Assembly: GCA_921293015.1 (NCBI GenBank)
Contig: OV121095.1
Span: forward strand, 35,561,484 to 35,625,483
Reading direction: 5' to 3'
Source: Phorcus lineatus
Lineage: Eukaryota > Mollusca > Gastropoda > Trochida > Trochidae
Length of the DNA stretch: 64,000 nt
The translations under genes and the position numbers were made by a program. The notes beneath the pieces were generated by a model. The model was given only the letters and a program-made list of their open reading frames with translations, made no database searches and was not told where the DNA came from. Of this stretch, positions 62,001 to 62,911 are shown piece by piece. Each line of letters begins with the position of its first letter. Position 1 is the first letter of the stretch.

Positions 62001-62911
62001 CAAGAGTGACAACTATGTTTTCAGTAAAAAGCTTATCATACAACTCAAAATGATTGATCACAGTTGCAACAAAAACTATGTTCATTTTCTATGCTATCTT
62101 TTCAAAACTTTTGCAAAACATTTTTCAGGGCGTCCCTTATTTTCAACTTTCCGCAATCTTTCGTGATCAAACAAAACCGATATGTACGCGGACCCGTGAT
62201 TGGTTAGAATAATTGGAGGTGAAAGGTCACGGCCAAGGCCGTCTGACACGGCTTTTATGGAGCCGTGGTCAGATCAAGAAACGCAGCGAGGTACGAGCGA
62301 TTAGTTTCGGGCTGATTTCAATGAGGTTGCCGTTTGCATATATATAAAGGCAAATATTCGAACGCTTTGATAACATGATTTCATCATGAAACCAAAAGAT
62401 GTGCTCTACATTAGAAGCCTGTGTTATCTTTGATCCTACTGATAAGAGAAAGTGTGTGCTACACTCAAACGATGACCTTCGTTTTGGTTCATGACACAAG
62501 TGAAGTTAAACCGCCCACGTACATCGTACACGGATATACTTATTCAAAGATAGTTTAATAGAGTAACCTATTCCAGTTGGAAGATAATTCTAAAAACATT
62601 CTCGGGTATCGCTGACACTGCCCACGTACATTGTACACGAATATAATAGAGTTAGGTGGTTAATTCTGAAAGCATTCTCAAGTAACGCTGACACTGCAAT
62701 CAGCTGGAGATCTCGCCGGTTTTATGTAAAGCTTGCCTTGTGAAATATCTCCGAAAAGTATCTCTTATGAAGAAATGTATTATGAGTGTATTTGAGTAAG
62801 ATGATACCACAGTTTCATATTCAGGACAGGTTCTACTCACTGTGTTGGTCGGGCAAGTGGGGTCTGACCCTGTCCTGGCGTGATCCTACGGCTATCTCCG
62901 AGTGAAGGGTG
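433..62911 (-). CDS. Itpr-like: Divergent IP3 receptor-family Ca2+ channel gene, partial (47 exons, both ends outside window)
   Basis: IP3 receptors are tetrameric ER Ca2+-release channels opened by IP3. Forty-seven minus-strand exons join in frame at every junction into about 1,704 residues that follow IP3R order. Examples are GVLKWEQQCRIIH with HMCTRKYLTV (MIR-like), NRQKLMR and DSRKNELYIAK (first helical ligand region), LTDENLPDRLRAKYC (compare [15 protein letters not shown] of IP3R1), and ALLFGGNGAVQ (compare ALLEGGNTTIQ). Residue numbers below count from the first complete codon of exon 1. The N-terminal 30 or so residues and the transmembrane channel and C-terminus are outside the window. 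The covered part is shorter than the matching roughly 2,000 residues of mammalian IP3R1, so several loops are missing. Family membership is firm; paralogue and ligand are not. A ryanodine receptor is unlikely because no SPRY or RyR repeats are seen. Exons are visibly richer in G+C than the AT-rich introns. Confidence 0.9.
668..905 (-). repeat. tRNA-derived SINE, copy 1
   Basis: Read on the minus strand, it starts near 905 with an A-box-like tagtgcagtggttagcag and ends in ccaaatcaccttac near 668. The body is shared with 54635-54921 (gtaaggtgatttggg, tcacggctgct, attgtggct, agcgaac). It sits in the intron between exons 46 and 47. The family name is not known to me. Confidence 0.7.
942..1039 (-). 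CDS. Itpr-like: Exon 46 (residues 1639-1670)
   Basis: GSLFDYFTGTREETFFFAIK then SRMQLSAIATRE matches IP3R1 [20 protein letters not shown] then YDRMKVAQQEI. Acceptor tttcag, donor gtaact. It leaves two bases (CG). Confidence 0.95.
1825..1981 (-). CDS. Itpr-like: Exon 45 (residues 1586-1638)
   Basis: YDVIDSTLNHLARPQDRIIQ then ELLAFLAALLFGGNGAVQ matches IP3R1 [20 protein letters not shown] then ILLAIALLEGGNTTIQ. This is the clearest match in the third helical region. Acceptor attcag, donor gtgagt. Confidence 0.97.
2415..2567 (-). CDS. Itpr-like: Exon 44 (residues 1535-1585)
   Basis: LDEKCLQLLRGLMHNEIVKL then PLDWELNVKK corresponds to IP3R1 NEEKLCIKVLQTLREMM. The preceding SEKEKIEQAE is charged and probably coiled. 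Acceptor ctccag, donor gtaggg. Confidence 0.93.
3116..3254 (-). CDS. Itpr-like: Exon 43 (residues 1489-1534)
   Basis: PLGTEFQDHLRCFINPHVHN then PEQKYIMAEKLVKQL. It resembles the IP3R1 stretch before FICKLIKHTKQL (inference). Acceptor ccacag, donor gtaagt. Confidence 0.88.
3337..3500 (-). repeat. SINE-like fragment related to 19890-20164
   Basis: Shares the AATAAT tail, aaagcgctac and cctgaggaagtgtacttt-like blocks with the repeat at 19890-20164. The tRNA-like head is missing or too degraded to see. Confidence 0.6.
4036..4165 (-). CDS. Itpr-like: Exon 42 (residues 1446-1488)
   Basis: KYEEYFATEEEINTKLNTFS then VNMHLAYGGTNDVLTQIGYP. No specific IP3R1 block is recognised; the helical, charged character fits the solenoid. 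Acceptor tgacag, donor gtatgt. Confidence 0.85.
4454..4525 (-). CDS. Itpr-like: Exon 41 (residues 1422-1445)
   Basis: RMEEFNSKYGGGVSTQDVRS then GARK. No clear counterpart in IP3R1 is recognised. It is placed by strong sites (caccag, gtactg), phase 0 on both sides and its position in the exon series. Confidence 0.82.
4919..5122 (-). CDS. Itpr-like: Exon 40 (residues 1354-1421)
   Basis: IFCKSYYQPDTCPFPEEAKE then LEAFLEVVAPHISIERQMKV. It covers the IP3R1 region around [21 protein letters not shown] with low similarity. The exon is 68 whole codons. Acceptor cgacag, donor gtaaga. Confidence 0.88.
5607..5752. repeat. Palindromic MITE-like element, copy 1
   Basis: Two arms of about 65 bp are inverted copies. 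Left has aatactaaac, tttttattaaactcgttaat and tcgctttcgct. Right has attaactcgtttaataaaaa and gtttagtatcc. A second copy is at 9406-9548, and similar GACGTCA-containing sequence precedes both copies (about 5440 and 9226). Confidence 0.7.
5914..5992 (-). CDS. Itpr-like: Exon 39 (residues 1327-1353)
   Basis: ERGKGVAEEMRGTLHYLFDA then VMPFIQ corresponds to IP3R1 DSILEKYVTEIVMSIVTTFF. Acceptor caacag, donor gtgaga. The preceding intron is about 3.1 kb. Confidence 0.9.
5993..9094. other. Intron 38, no recognised content
   Basis: AT-rich intron of about 3.1 kb between exons 38 and 39. I see no exon-like GC-rich block with splice sites, no tandem array and no clear transposon. The phases of exons 38 and 39 fit without an intervening exon. 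Confidence 0.6.
9095..9208 (-). CDS. Itpr-like: Exon 38 (residues 1289-1326)
   Basis: SLWAYLDSLNDQLKSATDYA corresponds to IP3R1 [37 protein letters not shown] follows. Acceptor atgcag, donor gtgaga. Confidence 0.93.
9406..9548. repeat. Palindromic MITE-like element, copy 2
   Basis: Arms begin aatactaaac and end gtttagtatt, with ttaaatttttatgaaactcg facing its inverted partner and the same tcgctttcgct centre as copy 1 at 5607-5752. The flank from 9226 to 9406, with two GACGTCACAAT-like motifs, resembles the flank of copy 1. Confidence 0.7.
10125..10312 (-). CDS. Itpr-like: Exon 37 (residues 1227-1288)
   Basis: GENRFIESICQTIFKIPDLL then KRPFLRFLLWVYMNTA matches IP3R1 [20 protein letters not shown] then KIAYINFLNHCYVDTE. 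The otherwise near-invariant HEDCIPE of IP3R1 reads NNKMVDN here, a sign of divergence. Acceptor ttgtag, donor gtaagt. Confidence 0.96.
10671..10752 (-). CDS. Itpr-like: Exon 36 (residues 1199-1226)
   Basis: EKVLVSRGSKDLNYLIAMVD then LLATCAE matches IP3R1 [22 protein letters not shown]. Acceptor ttgcag, donor gtaaat. Confidence 0.97.
11176..11414 (-). CDS. Itpr-like: Exon 35 (residues 1120-1198), longest exon seen
   Basis: VFTGNSGTCMKIYSHQVQKI then VPQFLDLLNAIVKVEELDLP and GYVMTYFMQHRTEI. It matches IP3R1 [20 protein letters not shown] then [20 protein letters not shown]. Acceptor atccag, donor gtagaa. Its 3' splice site is triplicated in the upstream intron. Confidence 0.96.
11401..11600 (-). 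repeat. 80-bp tandem triplication carrying exon 35's 3' splice site
   Basis: Three copies start at 11401, 11481 and 11562. Each holds ttacctgtga-a-acctgg, which on the minus strand is a pyrimidine tract, CCAG and the first 14 or so bases of exon 35. Only the first copy belongs to the open exon. Confidence 0.9.
12093..12254 (-). CDS. Itpr-like: Exon 34 (residues 1066-1119)
   Basis: VFQKTFVLLRYMAHNNKQVQ then GRLFDRLEMLLS matches IP3R1 [20 protein letters not shown] then ALLHKHINLFLN. The exon is 54 whole codons. Acceptor tttcag, donor gtgagg. Confidence 0.96.
12567..12622 (-). CDS. Itpr-like: Exon 33 (residues 1047-1065)
   Basis: VLEDCFTILAQEIDVKLL follows on from LYNHG as IP3R1 VVLELLQIPYEKAED follows NMGAHA. 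A 56-nt exon, acceptor ttacag, donor gtaagt. Confidence 0.92.
12933..13000 (-). CDS. Itpr-like: Exon 32 (residues 1024-1046)
   Basis: GETDENHLMNQNVLYNH corresponds to IP3R1 KQQQRLLRNMGAHAVV, the start of the second RIH region. Acceptor ctgcag, donor gtatgt. One base remains at each side. Confidence 0.9.
14051..14187 (-). CDS. Itpr-like: Exon 31 (residues 979-1023)
   Basis: VLITDKSVSIVRELEKILPV then LRRLESAKLTNEKAEELCSY matches IP3R1 [20 protein letters not shown] then LRSIVEKSEL. Acceptor ttccag, donor gtttgt. Confidence 0.95.
14434..14541 (-). CDS. Itpr-like: Exon 30 (residues 943-978)
   Basis: YEYDEMVRKSMHLLNRYFSA then HHNLFNRAVQAQ matches IP3R1 [20 protein letters not shown] then RQEVLQAFKQVQ. 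The exon is 36 whole codons. Acceptor ctacag, donor gtaaga. Confidence 0.96.
15037..15124 (-). CDS. Itpr-like: Exon 29 (residues 913-942)
   Basis: SRSALKKLREIFEETAFFKS then YDTTDILL. It occupies the place of IP3R1 EEQAEGIFGG to FLRVLLHL. Acceptor tttcag, donor gtgggt. Confidence 0.9.
15952..16038. repeat. Two adjacent perfect hairpins
   Basis: ccgtagacac at 15952 pairs with gtgtctacgg at 15973. ttcaaataacctt at 16001 pairs with aaggttatttgaa at 16025. Probably the remains of a foldback element; no function is claimed. Confidence 0.55.
16472..17097. mobile_element. Non-autonomous DNA transposon (MITE) with TA duplication, copy 1
   Basis: About 626 bp bounded by inverted ends CAGCTGCA-----AAAGTTTGTTCAC and its complement. 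It is flanked on both sides by TA (16470-16471 and 17098-17099). Internal blocks (acagaaggggtcacattt, gtcacttcagtgacctg) recur in the copy at 22680-23256. No transposase frame is seen. The TA duplication fits Tc1/mariner-type mobilisation (inference). Confidence 0.85.
18016..18128 (-). CDS. Itpr-like: Exon 28 (residues 876-912)
   Basis: KFMLMFKVTHHNANHVNMPQ corresponds to the IP3R1 ISCLLCIFKREFDES region. PELWPLLNESFVLDGNH follows. The long serine-rich loop of IP3R1 is absent. Acceptor tttcag, donor gtaagc. Confidence 0.9.
18504..18558 (-). CDS. Itpr-like: Exon 27 (residues 857-875)
   Basis: ALEVLDLFFNFIFNLRME matches IP3R1 IIEILQFILNVRLDYRI. A 55-nt exon, acceptor ttgaag and donor gtaaaa, in phase on both sides. 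Confidence 0.92.
18855..18948 (-). CDS. Itpr-like: Exon 26 (residues 826-856)
   Basis: KEAEEVLRYFQKIERFKKSP then ETKAIVDAKI. In IP3R1 this place holds a longer, poorly conserved loop before MDTKLKIIEIL. Acceptor tttcag, donor gtatgt. Confidence 0.88.
19210..19339 (-). CDS. Itpr-like: Exon 25 (residues 783-825)
   Basis: VLSLVHFLVKYGFYHRSVDI then EKLLVPLMSLLDG matches IP3R1 [20 protein letters not shown] then RLTKILLAILD. Acceptor ttacag, donor gtcaat (weak, but in phase). Confidence 0.95.
19890..20164 (-). repeat. tRNA-derived SINE (second family)
   Basis: On the minus strand it begins agggagcatggtggtgtagt then ggtcagcgcg, a good Pol III A box. It runs through aaagcgct-type sequence and ends in an AATAAT-rich tail at about 19890. 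The B box is degenerate. A truncated relative lies at 3337-3500. Confidence 0.75.
20258..20389 (-). CDS. Itpr-like: Exon 24 (residues 739-782)
   Basis: DVYDKSKSPTYRYFPQLRDW then ISHFLGTNGDMTASEIGNNM. It precedes the FVEEYLRDVV / [12 protein letters not shown] region of IP3R1. The exon is 44 whole codons. Acceptor ttgcag, donor gtaaat. Confidence 0.9.
22680..23256. mobile_element. Non-autonomous DNA transposon (MITE) with TA duplication, copy 2
   Basis: About 577 bp, same ends and TA flanks (22678-22679 and 23257-23258) as 16472-17097. The interior has diverged and carries deletions. Confidence 0.85.
23730..23785. repeat. (GAT)n/(AAT)n microsatellite
   Basis: A run of AAT, then eight or more GAT units, then AAT again. 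The frame across it would encode poly-Asp/Asn and is not taken as a gene. Confidence 0.9.
24511..24781. mobile_element. Foldback MITE, copy 1
   Basis: About 271 bp. The ends atcctgcta--ttagcgtatt and aatacactgatgtagcaggat are inverted copies. The arms extend about 80 bp (cagctccatcat, ccttcggcctcaaacgctcg, tatcgct). The interior is shared with 30416-30691 (gactcgcattcagcaatagc). It has no coding capacity. Confidence 0.85.
25323..25508. repeat. 68-bp tandem repeat at exon 23 donor
   Basis: Units start at 25323, 25391 and 25459 (ttcaaatcggga, gtattgggatgt, ccactccaaaat). The last one decays into the donor of exon 23. Confidence 0.8.
25509..25594 (-). CDS. Itpr-like: Exon 23 (residues 710-738)
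   Basis: LFVDIGNNVSVVDRVKLSYI then YDDIDHNE corresponds to IP3R1 [20 protein letters not shown]. Acceptor ttccag, donor gtaaat. A 68-bp tandem repeat lies directly past the donor. Confidence 0.9.
25899..26640. repeat. Tandem duplication, about 403 bp
   Basis: Copy 1 from 25899 and copy 2 from 26302 share gggttcaaa, cttcagctgt, aaaagtcaca, ctcaatcattgtc, taaactgtttcgttaac and cattgtattgtatct. An inner 19-bp repeat (ttaacctatcatt) occurs three times near 26130. It lies in the intron between exons 22 and 23. Confidence 0.75.
27265..27397 (-). CDS. Itpr-like: Exon 22 (residues 666-709)
   Basis: CLTDENLPDRLRAKYCELII matches IP3R1 [20 protein letters not shown], one of the best-conserved blocks of the family. 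Acceptor gaccag, donor gtaagt. It leaves one base. The 108-bp satellite starts just outside its acceptor. Confidence 0.97.
27420..29665. repeat. About 108-bp satellite, 21 units
   Basis: The block actccaaagtgg recurs at 27444, 27553, 27661, 27769 and so on to 29611, with steps of 107-109 bp. Two main unit types differ in cctgaacgaatattgaatat versus cctttacgaatattgaatat. The order of types around 27987-28420 is repeated at 28962-29395, 975 bp away. The array starts about 25 bp from the acceptor of exon 22. Confidence 0.97.
29779..29844 (-). CDS. Itpr-like: Exon 21 (residues 644-665)
   Basis: GSSDEEYLFLEHQLELFGML then CH matches IP3R1 DRDILSYYRYQLNLFARMC. The exon is 22 whole codons. Acceptor ttccag, donor gtgagt. 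Confidence 0.94.
30128..30230. repeat. Short foldback element
   Basis: accggttgttcaaaacgccg and ccggcttttgaacaaccggg form an inverted pair about 100 bp across. This type of GGTTGTTCAAA-ended miniature element is widespread in animals. Confidence 0.75.
30416..30691. mobile_element. Foldback MITE, copy 2
   Basis: About 276 bp with arms of about 85 bp, better preserved than copy 1: ataccctgatttccttcggc faces gccgaaggatatcagggtat. The target duplication is uncertain (taaag-like sequence on both sides). Confidence 0.85.
31070..31610. repeat. Degenerate tandem repeat, about 130 bp x 4
   Basis: Four imperfect units share acaaatagacgtt, ccatgtgatacaaatg, tctctcaattt and ttctctcaa. The last unit runs into the donor of exon 20. 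Confidence 0.7.
31611..31718 (-). CDS. Itpr-like: Exon 20 (residues 608-643)
   Basis: GIVYVSTTNGKKWQELREFA corresponds to IP3R1 [21 protein letters not shown]. Acceptor attacag, donor gtaagt. A degenerate tandem repeat runs up to its donor. Confidence 0.92.
31719..34921. other. Intron 19, nothing recognised
   Basis: About 3.2 kb of AT-rich sequence between exons 19 and 20. The 103-codon minus-strand frame at 33720-34031 is hydrophobic and AT-biased and shows no family features. Confidence 0.6.
34922..35029 (-). CDS. Itpr-like: Exon 19 (residues 572-607)
   Basis: NHRYLDLLSVLCVCDGVSIA matches IP3R1 [36 protein letters not shown] follows. The exon is 36 whole codons. Acceptor tttcag, donor gtgtgt. 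Confidence 0.95.
35463..35585 (-). CDS. Itpr-like: Exon 18 (residues 531-571)
   Basis: HMVMELIRDNRKIVDRITHD then HIDKFIDLLRTDK matches IP3R1 [20 protein letters not shown] then AEIDTFVSLVRKN. First RIH region. Acceptor tctcag, donor gttagt. Confidence 0.96.
36966..36997. repeat. (TATG)n microsatellite, left of the Penelope-like element
   Basis: About eight TATG units. The same motif resumes on the other side of the element at 37701. Confidence 0.9.
37020..37693 (-). mobile_element. 5'-truncated Penelope-like retroelement
   Basis: Contains the endonuclease frame at 37187-37693. About 90 bp downstream of its stop is a minus-strand motif, cctgaagaagccatcatggc, like the CTGAAGAAG seen after the endonuclease in Penelope-like elements. 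No reverse transcriptase is found to the right; TATG/GGAT microsatellite takes its place. It lies inside the intron between exons 17 and 18, same strand as the host gene. Confidence 0.75.
37187..37693 (-). CDS. GIY-YIG endonuclease domain of a Penelope-like element
   Basis: A 168-residue frame. A Cys-rich knuckle (SKCGDGRCYTCRNII, residues about 40-54) precedes the GIY-YIG nuclease core. NIIYVIMCEGC with ELYIGKTERRLNERMNLHR holds the tyrosines, the arginine and the His of the fold, and glutamate in LMESEFIKQF is the likely metal ligand. In this family the domain nicks target DNA and is normally fused to the C-terminus of a reverse transcriptase. The RT is missing here, so the methionine is probably an internal codon of the ancestral protein. 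The frame is undamaged, which suggests recent insertion. Confidence 0.85.
   Translation of the reverse strand: MKAILKKTKFINSRKQPPNLRRILTRSRFDMADQGQSTVSKCGDGRCYTCRNIIEGAEFKVNNKRFFVKENMNCHSRNIIYVIMCEGCSELYIGKTERRLNERMNLHRSQINRPENRTIPLSSHLEECSGGRYRVFPFYKMKYDNPRLLELMESEFIKQFKPLLNAKM
37701..38034. repeat. (TATG)n with (GGAT)n core
   Basis: Long imperfect TATG array with a GGAT block at about 37909-37950. Frames across it (Tyr-Ile-His-Thr repeats on minus, Met-Tyr-Val-Cys repeats on plus) are artefacts of the repeat. Confidence 0.95.
39308..39437 (-). CDS. Itpr-like: Exon 17 (residues 487-530), helical ligand contacts
   Basis: TYLMGDSRKNELYIAKYIDF aligns with IP3R1 [20 protein letters not shown]. 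The R568 and K569 equivalents are kept (R509, K510), while Y567 is serine (S508). Acceptor ttgcag, donor gtgaag. Confidence 0.95.
39712..39782. repeat. (TTAC)n/(TCAC)n microsatellite
   Basis: Alternating cttactta and tcactcac runs in the short intron between exons 16 and 17. Confidence 0.85.
39952..40010 (-). CDS. Itpr-like: Exon 16 (residues 468-486)
   Basis: IVELLVSLLQIPYRGCADQ matches IP3R1 ILKQIFKLLQAPFTDCGDG. Acceptor ctacag, donor gtaagt. It leaves two bases. Confidence 0.95.
40315..40395 (-). CDS. Itpr-like: Exon 15 (residues 441-467), helical ligand contacts
   Basis: NSVPNKNRQKLMRNLR aligns with IP3R1 FSKPNRERQKLMREQN. The R504 equivalent is K457; K508 and R511 are kept as K461 and R464. 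The exon is 27 whole codons. Acceptor gtgcag, donor gtaagt. Confidence 0.95.
40691..40741 (-). CDS. Itpr-like: Exon 14 (residues 424-440)
   Basis: A 51-nt exon reading KKDNVILNAKMAHVITN, in the place of the IP3R1 helix LLEDLVYFVTGG. Acceptor ttttcag and donor gtaagt are both strong. Confidence 0.85.
41355..41480 (-). CDS. Itpr-like: Exon 13 (residues 382-423), beta-trefoil to helical domain
   Basis: DAFTIQAVDEELVDIFHYMA corresponds to IP3R1 [32 protein letters not shown] follows. This is the hinge where beta-trefoil 2 passes into the first helical repeat. The exon is 42 whole codons. Acceptor attcag, donor gtgagt. Confidence 0.93.
41481..43693. other. Intron 12
   Basis: About 2.2 kb. The right-hand 600 bp (43080-43690) is markedly C/T/A-rich on the plus strand, so the transcript is purine-rich just after the exon 12 donor. 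Nothing coding is recognised. Confidence 0.6.
43694..43782 (-). CDS. Itpr-like: Exon 12 (residues 352-381)
   Basis: DYMWKQKMKKDDTDNSMSAL followed by KYSTAQLKK. It occupies the position of IP3R1 PVMLKIGTSPVKEDKEAF but is weakly similar. Acceptor accag, donor gtaggg. The frame is open only with AG as its first two bases. Confidence 0.85.
44266..44344 (-). CDS. Itpr-like: Exon 11 (residues 326-351)
   Basis: DNDDIPLESYCRIEHVVTGY then WLHALT matches IP3R1 [20 protein letters not shown] then STN, a MIR repeat. Acceptor tctacag, donor gtacgt. It leaves one base. Confidence 0.93.
44345..47091. other. Intron 10, nothing recognised
   Basis: About 2.7 kb, AT-rich, with short ATATAT/GAATCTATATAT runs near 45150. 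No exon or transposon is seen; the flanking exons join in phase 0. Confidence 0.6.
47092..47237 (-). CDS. Itpr-like: Exon 10 (residues 277-325)
   Basis: GGVLKWEQQCRIIHMCTRKY then LTV matches IP3R1 [20 protein letters not shown] then LAA. DPGTVFRLHAVIR follows, like SSIFELDP. The acceptor tatcaag is chosen because it completes the split glycine from exon 9. Donor gtaagc. Confidence 0.9.
47621..48187. repeat. 280-bp tandem duplication beside the GC donor
   Basis: Copy 1 is 47621-47900 and copy 2 is 47901-48187. Shared blocks are cttcttgtcaataccaacc, gagcatctttcgtgagcact, cccaaacatagcaaaa and ttttttcgatagg. It ends about 20 bp from exon 9. Confidence 0.9.
48210..48317 (-). CDS. Itpr-like: Exon 9 (residues 241-276), altered IP3-binding loop
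   Basis: HLRMRPIDQSN followed by SSAVTYWQIELQEGP aligns with IP3R1 FLRTTGRQSA followed by SSKALWEVEVV. R265 is kept (R244), but the TTGR loop that contacts IP3 is MRPI (245-248). The downstream splice site is GC (AG followed by gcgagt). Phase and the match across the junction support this over the nearby GT. Confidence 0.9.
48741..48828 (-). CDS. Itpr-like: Exon 8 (residues 212-240), start of IP3-binding beta-trefoil
   Basis: VGDLIRFYHKEMEAYLVAEG aligns without gaps to IP3R1 [20 protein letters not shown]. The R241 equivalent is kept (R217), but the K249 equivalent is alanine (A225). Acceptor atttcag, donor gtgaga. It leaves one base. Confidence 0.92.
48948..48986. repeat. GGCGGT/GGCGGA hexanucleotide run
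   Basis: A G-rich run of about 40 bp on the plus strand (C-rich in the transcript) in the intron between exons 7 and 8. It is by far the most GC-rich patch of the introns. Confidence 0.9.
49449..49536 (-). CDS. Itpr-like: Exon 7 (residues 182-211)
   Basis: YELNLSVRQSGFTIYRKYKP then SSDDENKVK corresponds to IP3R1 EVNSVNCNTSWKIVLFMKW then SDNKDDI. It closes the suppressor domain. Acceptor tttcag. Donor gtttgt is weaker than average but keeps phase 0. Confidence 0.9.
49537..53430. other. Intron 6 (about 3.9 kb)
   Basis: Between exons 6 and 7. Its right part holds the 23-bp minisatellite. The left 2.7 kb is AT-rich with nothing recognised. Confidence 0.6.
52250..53021. repeat. 23-bp minisatellite, about 33 units
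   Basis: Unit gacaaactcatgacatgat plus acat, alternating with a variant in which aaactcatgac is aatctcattac. The units are nearly homogeneous apart from these linked changes. No spacers are present. Confidence 0.97.
53431..53534 (-). CDS. Itpr-like: Exon 6 (residues 148-181)
   Basis: VQIDDQIVLDSVKSSGQFLH followed by VSRVLLGSSS matches IP3R1 VVIGDKVVLNPVNAGQPLH then ASSHQL. This is a second MIR-type beta-trefoil repeat. Acceptor cctcag, donor gtacgt. It leaves two bases. Confidence 0.93.
54163..54243 (-). CDS. Itpr-like: Exon 5 (residues 121-147)
   Basis: VDLLPNNAKHAQFRIMPRYK with VKAEGDV matches IP3R1 GSWFYIQPFYKLRSIGDSV, a strand pair of the suppressor domain. The exon is 27 whole codons. 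Acceptor ataccag, donor gtgagt. Confidence 0.92.
54635..54921 (-). repeat. tRNA-derived SINE, copy 2
   Basis: The minus strand begins ttgggaagtggtcagcgcgt (A box) with gggtacgaaccc (B box) about 45 bp on. It then shares the body of the copy at 668-905. It is the best-preserved copy in the window and lies between exons 4 and 5. Confidence 0.8.
54966..55043 (-). CDS. Itpr-like: Exon 4 (residues 95-120)
   Basis: LRHVFTGKYIHVSTT corresponds to the IP3R1 MIR repeat LLHLKSNKYLTV. The donor gtaggt is preferred over the overlapping gtatct four bases downstream because only the former keeps the next exon open. Acceptor catacag. A degraded second copy of its 5' part lies at 55478-55525. Confidence 0.88.
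55262..55490. repeat. 36-bp minisatellite, six units
   Basis: ttggacatgg recurs at 55298, 55334, 55370, 55406, 55442 and 55478, with a degenerate first unit from 55262. The last unit merges into an exon 4-like sequence. Confidence 0.95.
55478..55525 (-). pseudogene. Broken duplicate of the 5' part of exon 4
   Basis: Twenty-one bases at 55481-55501 are identical to 55008-55028 in exon 4 (GKYIHV codons). The resemblance continues through the place of the acceptor, where exon 4 has catacag and the copy has acaccg, so the AG is gone. The frame runs out into the 36-bp array. Not expected to be spliced in. Confidence 0.75.
56740..57245. repeat. Degenerate short tandem repeats next to exon 3
   Basis: Variants of gacaactttaaagatacgtt recur irregularly up to the donor of exon 3. 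The plus-strand frame at 56722-56976 (repeated D-x-F motifs) reflects this repeat only. Confidence 0.6.
57246..57332 (-). CDS. Itpr-like: Exon 3 (residues 66-94)
   Basis: The charged linker AAKAEEEDNALEQKRQQGKK leads into VLYGQVIQ. This matches IP3R1 LEKKQNETENRKLLGTVIQ before the first MIR repeat. The exon is 29 whole codons. Acceptor tttcag, donor gtgagt. Confidence 0.92.
57333..60501. other. Intron 2 (about 3.2 kb)
   Basis: Between exons 2 and 3. It contains the AGCTCATCTGG-type repeat at 58533-58960; otherwise nothing is recognised. Confidence 0.6.
58533..58960. repeat. Mollusc-type dispersed repeat (AGCTCATCTGG start)
   Basis: Begins ttttagctcatctggcctgg, with gatgagct as a short inverted partner and tatggcgtctgg after it. 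Repeats opening this way are very common in mollusc genomes (from memory, not searched). The end is uncertain. Confidence 0.55.
60502..60626 (-). CDS. Itpr-like: Exon 2 (residues 24-65)
   Basis: VAFEVCVANRYKLNKKYSKL matches the IP3R1 stretch LFKLCPMNRYSAQKQFWK in the suppressor beta-trefoil. A lysine/glutamate-rich tail, KEKAAEDSENLSLKNSVAQ, follows. Acceptor tttcag, donor gtatct. It enters with two bases and ends in phase 0. Confidence 0.9.
61429..62323. mobile_element. Long-TIR foldback DNA element
   Basis: The left arm 61429-61523 and right arm 62230-62323 are inverted copies about 95 bp long (ttgaaatcagcccgaaacta, gtttcttgatctgaccacgg, cagacggcct). The 700-bp middle has no transposase frame. 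Non-autonomous; superfamily unknown. It is inserted in the intron between exons 1 and 2. Confidence 0.85.
62841..62911 (-). CDS. Itpr-like: Exon 1 of those visible (residues 1-23)
   Basis: Reads TLHSEIAVGSRQDRVRPHLP then DQH. It fits the IP3R segment between STLGLVDDRC and the CLFKLCP strand of the suppressor domain. It enters with one base and leaves with one base (A). Acceptor is cttcag and donor gtgagt. The exon with the start codon must lie to the right of the window. Confidence 0.75.
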
